Program-made: the position numbers and the translations under genes | Shown here: positions 6,949-12,823 of the stretch, in pieces | Position numbering within the stretch: position 1 is the stretch's first letter | How the letters are laid out: each line of letters opens with the position of its first letter | Source of the DNA: JBFHES01 sp041584015 | GTDB lineage: Bacteria > Bacteroidota > Bacteroidia > Bacteroidales > M50B96 | Length of the DNA stretch: 12,823 bases | Assembly: GCA_041584015.1 (NCBI GenBank) | Contig: JBFHES010000124.1 | Location: forward strand, 1 to 12,823 | Direction of reading: 5' to 3' | Notes under the pieces: generated by a model | Databases searched by the model: none | What the model saw: the letters and a program-made list of their open reading frames with translations, nothing else | What the model was told of the DNA's origin: nothing

Positions 6949-8397
6949 ATGAAAAAATTACTCAACTTTATCAGTCTGGCTTCGCTTCTACTTTTCATTC
7001 AAACACCTATACATGCACAGTTAGACGTGTCCTATCAACTCAACCAGCCATCCTGTTATGGTTCAGGAGACGGCACCATCGACCTAACAGTGAGTGGATC
7101 ATCTTCGTCCATCAGTTTCTTGTGGTCAAATGGAGAAACGACAGAGGATCTCATTAACTTGACAGCAGGAAGCTACACGGTCACAATATCTAACAATTCA
7201 GTGCAAAGCGGACTTCCGTTTGATTGGACGATCCCTAACACACAGAGTTTTCATCAAATTCTTTTTGATGGTATTGCTGTTCAAATTCCTGGATATTCAC
7301 CTCAATGTAGTGATTACATAGGTGCATTTTATGAAACTGACGCTGGCGATTACCAATGTGGCGGATATATTCATTATTGTGAATGCAATTATTTTCTCGC
7401 TTGGGGTGAAAGTTTTACCATAATAAATGGAACTCAAGTAGGAAATGACGACGGATTTGAAGAAGGTGAAGAATTACAATGGAAATTCTACAGATCATCA
7501 GATGGCACTGTTTTTGATTTGATTGCCACTTACTTCACTATCCCCAACCTTCCCCTTGAACCATATGCTGGGTATGAAAGCTATGGCACCTCCTTTATTA
7601 GCAATTTCACTCCTCATTTAACCCCACTCCCACCAACAGTTCATTCATTCAACTTAACCGAACCGCAGGTATTGAATGTTGATGCAGGCAACTGCCAAAC
7701 AAGGTTTATTGGATATGATCCTTTAGATATAGGAAATTACCTTGTTGCCGAGGCAAATGGTGGAACACCTCCATTTACCTACCAATGGACTCCTACTGTT
7801 TCATCAAGTATATTACTTAATGAAACAGTCGTTGTATATCCAGATTGCCCAACAATATATTCTGTTGAGGTTACTGATGCAAAAGGATGTAAAGCAAGCG
7901 ATGATGTATTTGTTGATGTTATTGATGTCAAGGCCAACTGCAAAGGCAAAAAGAAAGTTAAAATTTGTCATATTCCACCTGGGAATCCTTGTAATCAACA
8001 CGAAATTTGTGTTTCGATCAATGCAGTACCGGCACACCTGTACAATCATGGCGATCATCTTGGTGCATGTAACAATCCATGTCTTGAGGATTTAAATCCG
8101 AATAAATCTATCGCAGCAGCAACTGAATCTTTTGCTCATGAAGTCCAATTAGATGTTTATCCAAACCCAACACAAGGTCAGCTCAATATTGATTTTATGC
8201 TACACAATGATGAAATGGCTCAAATCATGCTAATAGACAATACCGGAAAACTAGTTAGTGAATTGTTCAATGATTTGGTGCTCGGGCATTATAATTATAA
8301 CTTAATAATTTCAACAGATGTACCCAGCGGAATCTACAACGTTCAGCTAATTCTTCAAAATGAAATCATAAACAAAAAATTGATGATAATAAATTAA
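6949..8397 (+). CDS. T9SS-secreted modular surface protein (SprB-like repeats, CHIPPGN motif, type A sorting domain)
   Basis: A 482-residue exported protein. Residues 1-23 are a Sec signal peptide (cleavage after IHAQ or IHA). Residues 34-82 form an SprB-like repeat (CYGSGDGTIDLTVSG ... SFLWSNGETTEDL ... LTAGSYTVTISN). Residues 91-195 form a Cys- and aromatic-rich module: SDYIGAFYETDAGDYQCGGY, AWGESFTI, DDGFEEGEELQWKF. This type of module recurs in T9SS proteins, but I cannot name it. Residues 234-326 return to SprB/PKD-like sequence (FNLTEPQVLNV, NGGTPPFTYQWTP, YSVEVTDAKGCKASDDV). Residues 335-374 hold KVKICHIPPGNPCNQHEICV and PAHLYNHGDHLGAC. The C-terminus is a type A sorting domain (LDVYPNPTQGQLNIDF, then VPSGIYNVQLI and KKLMIIN). 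It should be exported by Sec, moved across the outer membrane by T9SS and attached or released. No catalytic domain was recognised; adhesion or matrix binding is plausible but unproven. Confidence 0.9.
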   Translation: MKKLLNFISLASLLLFIQTPIHAQLDVSYQLNQPSCYGSGDGTIDLTVSGSSSSISFLWSNGETTEDLINLTAGSYTVTISNNSVQSGLPFDWTIPNTQSFHQILFDGIAVQIPGYSPQCSDYIGAFYETDAGDYQCGGYIHYCECNYFLAWGESFTIINGTQVGNDDGFEEGEELQWKFYRSSDGTVFDLIATYFTIPNLPLEPYAGYESYGTSFISNFTPHLTPLPPTVHSFNLTEPQVLNVDAGNCQTRFIGYDPLDIGNYLVAEANGGTPPFTYQWTPTVSSSILLNETVVVYPDCPTIYSVEVTDAKGCKASDDVFVDVIDVKANCKGKKKVKICHIPPGNPCNQHEICVSINAVPAHLYNHGDHLGACNNPCLEDLNPNKSIAAATESFAHEVQLDVYPNPTQGQLNIDFMLHNDEMAQIMLIDNTGKLVSELFNDLVLGHYNYNLIISTDVPSGIYNVQLILQNEIINKKLMIIN

Positions 8398-8433
8398 TTC
8401 CATTCATTACTAACTATTTGACGTGCATTTGTA

Positions 8434-8465
8434 AAACAGCCAATCAGTAATCCGATTGGCTGTTT
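8434..8465. terminator. Bidirectional intrinsic terminator
   Basis: A perfect 12-bp inverted repeat AAACAGCCAATC / GATTGGCTGTTT with an 8-nt loop lies 36 nt after the stop of the 482-residue gene and 72 nt beyond the end of the leftward 903-residue gene. The stem has A residues on its 5' side and T residues on its 3' side, so it can act for both convergent transcripts. Confidence 0.85.
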
Positions 8466-8537
8466 ATTATATAATTACTAAGCTATCTTGGGCTTTAGAA
8501 TGAATACCCTTCAACTATTACTAACAACTTTCTGAAC

Positions 8538-11249
8538 TTAATCTATCAATACCTTCTTTCTAAATGAGGAATTTACGTCTAGTATTGAAATAAGATAAAC
8601 TCCCTTTGCTGCACTAGACAAATCAATAACAATATCCTGAGTAAAGGATTGTAAATGATAAATTTGCTGACCATATATATTATAAATTCTTACTTGCTTT
8701 CTTTGGTCATTTCCAGTACAGATATGAATGTGCTTACGGCTTATGTATATTTTAGGAGTTATTGTATTATATGGAAGTTCCGCTCCAACTATATTATTAA
8801 TAAAGTGCAGCTCAAACCGATCTACATCATCTCCTAATTCAGAAACAAAATTAAAACCAGGATTAATGCTCAGATTATGATCAATATTGGTCTTCTTATC
8901 ATATAAATAAATCGTTTCCACAAATGTGCCAAGCCCTTCTGCAATAAATTCGAAATTAATCCCTTCACTCTTAGCAAATGCAAAAGGGATAATAGTTAAC
9001 TCATTAAACGAAGGAATACTATTCACACACAAGGAATCATTTCCCATGATGGAAAAAAACTGAGGAGCAGATCCACTAAAGAAATCACAATCATAAGCAA
9101 GATCATAGTTCATGGTTGACAATGGATTGATATGAACCTGACTTTCCTGATACGAGAAACTATCAAGGTCTTTAACATATAGCTTAAGCATTGGATAGGC
9201 TTGACTAATACTCGAATTAATAGTATCATGTAGGCGATTCGCTTCTGGGATAATCAAAGAAGCAGAGGCATCTAAAACCGCAACCATAAATCCTTGTTCA
9301 TGTAAAATTGACTCTCCTGTATTTACCGGTGTGTAACTTTTACCCTCCTTATTCCAAACAAGCGCAACCCCTCCAACATTAGTTACATTCCACCCAGTAT
9401 ACCACTCGATAGCAGAAGCATAAGGATTGCCAAGTAAATTCCAGTGTCTGCCGTTTACAGAAGTTCCTGAAGCTGATAAGCTTGATATGTTAATATCTTC
9501 TACATTAACATAGCCATGAAATTGTTTAGTCTGAACAGAATCATATTCCGCTAGATAGCCCTTACCAGAAATAAATCCGAGTGAATTCTCATTGGCATCT
9601 AACCAGGTTGGCGCCAGTGTAGTGTTTTTATAACTAACCCAATCATTAAGCGGCTCATACCATGTCAGGAAATCATAACTTGTAGCTGACGCCATTGTAA
9701 ATGCAGGATCAATAAGCTGAGCATTCAGAGGAGAAGACAATACATACTTACCTGGACCGACACAATATTCTATTGAAACTTCCACTTCAGCATTAAAGTG
9801 AATTAATGAGCCTGTGCCTGATTGGTTTGACTCTACCAATATTCCGGATGGTATGGCCGTACCAATTACAGATACAGCATCTATGTAATTATCGTTAAAA
9901 TGACTAACAACCGGAACTATCCGAAGGTACACCGTCTCTTGGTTATAAAGATCGCTTGGCAATAATAGCTCATTGACAGCAGTCCATGCGGTTCCTACAG
10001 AATAAACAGCACTTATAATATCTGTAAATACAATTCCATCAACGCTCCATTGAATTTTAAAATCAGATATACTTCCAATATTTTTCTGCATAAAAGAAAA
10101 CTTAAGGTCTTTCATGCCTGTAGAATTTACCTGTACCTGCCAGTATTGCGCACCACCCCCTATATATATATTGCCTTTAGCAACACGGTTTCCATTGTCA
10201 TCGATAAGCGCCAATTGGTTACCAGCATCTACGCCAGTAAACAAGGCTATCCCATTATTTAGAGCATTACCTTCATCTGCTAAATATGGGAAGACAGTTT
10301 GAGTGAAATCTTCAAAATCCCATGAAGCCACATTTATTTCACCTGAACTACTAAGGCCCGAGTTTCTATTAAAAATACTATCAGCGGTAAGTGCTGCCGC
10401 ACTATTTATCACCAATTGCGAGCCATTGCATACTGTTATTTCTGCAATACTTCTATAATCAGTTATCGTGGCAATACCAGAAATTCGAGCATTATTCGTT
10501 GGCCCGGGAACTGTTTGAATATATCCAGGATCGTATAATTTCATCGCTTGATTCCAATGGTTCGGATTTTGATAATCCCCTTCACCTGTAAATACATAAG
10601 CCGCAAATTTACAGCTTGGTATCTCTATAAGTAGGTCCGACGGAAATTTACTTAGTGCATAGGAATTTGCAGCTTGCCCAGGTGCAGTTCCTCGCCTGGC
10701 AGTTCCTCCATCCATGTAGAAATCTACAGTCGTTATAATAACATCATTAAAGCGAAAAGAAAAGACTGGCAGAATTTCGTTCCAGGTAACAAAACCCGAG
10801 TTATTACTATTTCTAAGTTTAACGTTAAAAGTTGCAACTGTTTGCCAACTATCATTATTAAGCAACAGGAGCTCATCATCCGTAGATGTTGATGGTGAAT
10901 TGCTTGCCAGAGCTGTATTCACCGATGAATAAAAGAAATCACCATTGCTCAACTGTTGGTTTACAGGTAAATCACTTGATGAATTACTGACGTTTAAGAA
11001 TGTATTTAGTAATTGCCCACCATTCAATAAGTCCAGATTAATGTTTATTTGAAACTGTGATGAATTGTAAGCCCAAGCTCCGGTACCTGCCGGATCAAGC
11101 CTATTATTCTTAATTTGAATATCGAATTGTATTTCATACTCAGATAGCTGAACAAGCTGATTCATTCGTGCTAAATAGTCCTGAGCATATGACTGATTAA
11201 CAGTGCTTAAAAATAGCAGTAGCGTTAGTGTAATTAAATATTTTTTCAT
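8538..11249 (-). CDS. Large T9SS-sorted modular surface protein (903 residues)
   Basis: The protein starts MKKYLITLTLLLFLSTVNQSYAQ, a clear Sec signal peptide. The frame stays open upstream to a TTG at 11315 inside the preceding gene, but only ATG 11249 puts the signal peptide first. Residues about 35-180 form a beta-rich N-terminal module (LSEYEIQFDIQIKNN, SSQFQININLDLLNGG) that looks cohesin-like and is often seen at the start of T9SS proteins. Residues about 213-300 hold VFTGEGDYQNPNHWN and a repeat-like beta region (ARISGIATITDYRSIAEITV). About 308-465 is a lectin/jelly-roll-like module (YWQVQVNSTGMKDLKFSFMQ, IQWSVDGIVFTDI). About 495-680 contains HWNLLGNPYASAIEW, common in Bacteroidota surface proteins. 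The C-terminus (KQVRIYNIYGQQIYHLQSF ... AAKGVYLISILD ... FRKKVLID) is a type A-like sorting domain without the usual YPNP motif. No enzyme domain was recognised. It lies 16 nt after the cohesin-dockerin gene, so the two are probably co-transcribed. Confidence 0.88.
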   Translation of the reverse strand: MKKYLITLTLLLFLSTVNQSYAQDYLARMNQLVQLSEYEIQFDIQIKNNRLDPAGTGAWAYNSSQFQININLDLLNGGQLLNTFLNVSNSSSDLPVNQQLSNGDFFYSSVNTALASNSPSTSTDDELLLLNNDSWQTVATFNVKLRNSNNSGFVTWNEILPVFSFRFNDVIITTVDFYMDGGTARRGTAPGQAANSYALSKFPSDLLIEIPSCKFAAYVFTGEGDYQNPNHWNQAMKLYDPGYIQTVPGPTNNARISGIATITDYRSIAEITVCNGSQLVINSAAALTADSIFNRNSGLSSSGEINVASWDFEDFTQTVFPYLADEGNALNNGIALFTGVDAGNQLALIDDNGNRVAKGNIYIGGGAQYWQVQVNSTGMKDLKFSFMQKNIGSISDFKIQWSVDGIVFTDIISAVYSVGTAWTAVNELLLPSDLYNQETVYLRIVPVVSHFNDNYIDAVSVIGTAIPSGILVESNQSGTGSLIHFNAEVEVSIEYCVGPGKYVLSSPLNAQLIDPAFTMASATSYDFLTWYEPLNDWVSYKNTTLAPTWLDANENSLGFISGKGYLAEYDSVQTKQFHGYVNVEDINISSLSASGTSVNGRHWNLLGNPYASAIEWYTGWNVTNVGGVALVWNKEGKSYTPVNTGESILHEQGFMVAVLDASASLIIPEANRLHDTINSSISQAYPMLKLYVKDLDSFSYQESQVHINPLSTMNYDLAYDCDFFSGSAPQFFSIMGNDSLCVNSIPSFNELTIIPFAFAKSEGINFEFIAEGLGTFVETIYLYDKKTNIDHNLSINPGFNFVSELGDDVDRFELHFINNIVGAELPYNTITPKIYISRKHIHICTGNDQRKQVRIYNIYGQQIYHLQSFTQDIVIDLSSAAKGVYLISILDVNSSFRKKVLID

Positions 11250-11265
11250 AAGCTGAGTATTTAAT

Positions 11266-12762
11266 CTAATTTGGGAGAACTGACTGTATTGTTTGTAAAT
11301 AGGCATTATTCGCAAGCTCCCTGTCCAGCAGGTTTATAATGCCGTCGCCATTCAAATCCTCACTTAAATAGCCTTGCAGTGTATTTAAATAGGCATCGTT
11401 AATTGCTTCTCTGTCTAAGAGGTTAATAACTCCATCCTGATTTACATCACCAGTGAAAATACCATAAACCCCGCTTGCCAGTTCGTATAAGTTATTGCCG
11501 TAAGCCATATTTACCCCACTGGTAAAATCATAGGTAATCAAACTTCCTGCAAATGAAACGGGCATTGCACTAACTGTTTCAATCAAATTAGGATGTTTAA
11601 TGGTAATATAATAAGATCCTGTATAAATCTCAGGAATTAAAATAATTACGGAGCCATCGGTATTTAAATCAACATCAGGTATCTGATAAACAATATTTGA
11701 ATAATTGCCCGGCTCATGTAATTCAATACTCACTAAATCAGCTACACCTCCAGAGTATTTATCAACCAATACTCCGGCAACAAAATCCTGTGCTTTACGC
11801 ATAGCACCAATACCGGGATTATATAAACCTTGATGGTTCAAATTGAGCTGTAAAGTTTTACACTCATTTATAAGTCCATTCACGTAGTAGCTTGGAGTAG
11901 GACTATCAATTAAAACATTATAACTGGGATAATCGGCATATTCGCATGAAGTGCCATTGTCGAACCAATTAAGGTTGGAGTTACCTCCAGCGTAATTAAA
12001 AACCAAAGTAAAGAGAACAGCACTATCGGCTAAGGTAACTCCACTACTTCCGCTAGCAATTAAAGCATTAATATCCATAATGCCGGGCAGCGATCCATCA
12101 ATGGTCAATCCGGGAAACCCTGAATTATTGTTAAAGGAAACATAAGTAAGTACCGCTGAATTATAGATCATTTTTAAGGACAGTGAACCAATATTTACAA
12201 ATTCATTCACTAAGATGGGAACTTCAACGGTTGAAAATGGACAAGCCGTAATTTCCGGTGCAATTGTTACAGGAGCTTCAACTGAATGAAACGTAATACT
12301 GCCATCTATGTAATAGTTTGCTGTCGGCAGGTCATTCATAGCTGTTAAGGATCCATTGTAATAAATACATGAATAACCATTGTCATCCCATTGAATAGGC
12401 GAACTACCGGAAGCCACCTTCGAAAAGCTTAAATTAAATATTATCGTACTGTCTGCTAAGCTAACACCGGGATAAGTAAACCAGCCAATGGCTATTGTTC
12501 CGGGAGTAGTAATATTTACTGACAAACCTCCGAATAAACTGGGTCCTTTGGTCACATTCGTACACATTACCTTGGTGGTATCATAGTTCCATTGCAAGTT
12601 GCACGATCTTATATTGGTAAAATCAACGGCCTTAACAGGTACAACAACTGTGGTTCCATAACTCTGAACATCTGACACGATGGATACAGGAGCATTCTGT
12701 GCTCTGGTTAACTGTGCTGAAATGGCAAAAACAAGCAGGACTAAAACTGTAATATTTTTCAT
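11266..12762 (-). CDS. Exported cohesin-cohesin-dockerin protein
   Basis: A 498-residue protein with a Sec signal peptide (MKNITVLVLLVFAISAQLTRAQ). Two cohesin-like domains follow at about 24-158 and 163-299, each with the hydrophobic strand pattern of the family (VVVPVKAVDFTNIRSCNLQW; VEVPILVNEFVNIGSLSLKM). They share GVSLADSTIIFNLSF / GVTLADSAVLFTLVF, pointing to an internal duplication. Residues about 300-436 form a module known from many T9SS-associated proteins (VSIELHEPGNYSN, GSYYITIKHPNLIETVSAMP, YDFTSGVNMAYGNN). A type I dockerin closes the protein (438-490) with two calcium loops: D439-N441-D443-D450 and D469-N471-D473-D480. No T9SS sorting domain is present after it, so display may depend on a partner. 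The start ATG 12762 is followed directly by the signal peptide. First gene of a two-gene unit with the 903-residue protein. No glycoside hydrolase is nearby, so a cellulosome is unlikely. Confidence 0.88.
   Translation of the reverse strand: MKNITVLVLLVFAISAQLTRAQNAPVSIVSDVQSYGTTVVVPVKAVDFTNIRSCNLQWNYDTTKVMCTNVTKGPSLFGGLSVNITTPGTIAIGWFTYPGVSLADSTIIFNLSFSKVASGSSPIQWDDNGYSCIYYNGSLTAMNDLPTANYYIDGSITFHSVEAPVTIAPEITACPFSTVEVPILVNEFVNIGSLSLKMIYNSAVLTYVSFNNNSGFPGLTIDGSLPGIMDINALIASGSSGVTLADSAVLFTLVFNYAGGNSNLNWFDNGTSCEYADYPSYNVLIDSPTPSYYVNGLINECKTLQLNLNHQGLYNPGIGAMRKAQDFVAGVLVDKYSGGVADLVSIELHEPGNYSNIVYQIPDVDLNTDGSVIILIPEIYTGSYYITIKHPNLIETVSAMPVSFAGSLITYDFTSGVNMAYGNNLYELASGVYGIFTGDVNQDGVINLLDREAINDAYLNTLQGYLSEDLNGDGIINLLDRELANNAYLQTIQSVLPN
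11293..11451 (-). repeat. Dockerin domain: two near-identical calcium-loop repeats
   Basis: The two F-hand repeats read GDVNQDGVINLLDREAINDAY (21 residues, shown here as its key part VNQDGVINLLDRE) and LNGDGIINLLDRELANNAYL. They are 30 residues apart and agree at all calcium-ligand positions. Both carry Leu-Leu at the positions that act as recognition residues (often Ser/Thr) in clostridial dockerins, so partner specificity should differ from the classical cellulosome type. Confidence 0.85.
11998..12468 (-). repeat. Internal duplication marker of the two cohesin domains
   Basis: Residues 99-113 (12468-12424) and 241-255 (12042-11998) share GVxLADSxxxFxLxF, about 142 residues apart. This equals one cohesin module, so the two domains probably arose by tandem duplication and have since diverged. 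The shared cores D-D/N-G-x-S-C (WDDNGYSC and WFDNGTSC) and YYxxGxI (YYIDGSI and YYVNGLI) support the alignment. Confidence 0.75.
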
Positions 12763-12823
12763 ATAAAATGGATTTATTGATTACAGGTATATACTATTGA
12801 TAGTACATTAGTTCATTGATTAA

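Noticed and set aside
7742..8095. Second-frame ORFs within the 482-residue T9SS gene (both strands)
   Set aside because: They are shadows of the CHIPPGN and SprB-like region and have no independent support.
11250..11315. N-terminal extension of the 903-residue protein from TTG 11315
   Set aside because: It would overlap the upstream gene and place 22 polar residues before a clear signal peptide.
11266..12762. Cellulosome scaffoldin
   Set aside because: Cohesins and a dockerin are present, but no glycoside hydrolase or carbohydrate-binding module is adjacent, and such domains are common in non-cellulolytic Bacteroidota.

Overview
The window looks like a chromosomal segment from a member of the phylum Bacteroidota. 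Three things support this: two large secreted proteins end in type IX secretion (T9SS) C-terminal sorting domains, several modules typical of that phylum are present (SprB-like repeats, a FISUMP domain, a cohesin/dockerin protein), and the DNA is AT-rich, lacks clear Shine-Dalgarno sites and has several matches to the Bacteroidota promoter pattern (TTTG ... TAnnTTTG). The genus cannot be told from the sequence alone. No tRNA, rRNA, CRISPR array, insertion sequence or phage gene was found.

Left part (1-5825): the C-terminal portion of a sensor histidine kinase enters from the window edge, followed by a PhnB-like VOC protein. A hairpin at 1319-1343 separates this from two leftward genes: a tandem-OmpA-domain exported protein, and an AlkC-type DNA alkylation repair glycosylase with a C-terminal Ig-like domain. 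The AlkC gene is divergent from a rightward run encoding a VOC-domain lipoprotein, an M20 metallo-amidohydrolase and a small DsrE/YedF-like protein. These appear to be unrelated housekeeping, repair and metabolic genes, not one pathway.

Right part (5826-12823): genes for exported and surface proteins. A FISUMP-domain protein (leftward) and a 482-residue T9SS cargo with SprB-like and 'CHIPPGN' modules (rightward) diverge from a 382-bp non-coding region. The 482-residue gene converges, through a 12-bp perfect hairpin, on a leftward two-gene unit. That unit encodes a cohesin-cohesin-dockerin protein without a sorting domain and, 16 nt downstream, a 903-residue T9SS-sorted modular protein. This pair is the most interesting element: co-expressed surface proteins that could be joined by cohesin-dockerin contacts and anchored by one T9SS signal. 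That is inference, and nothing here proves a wholly new system.
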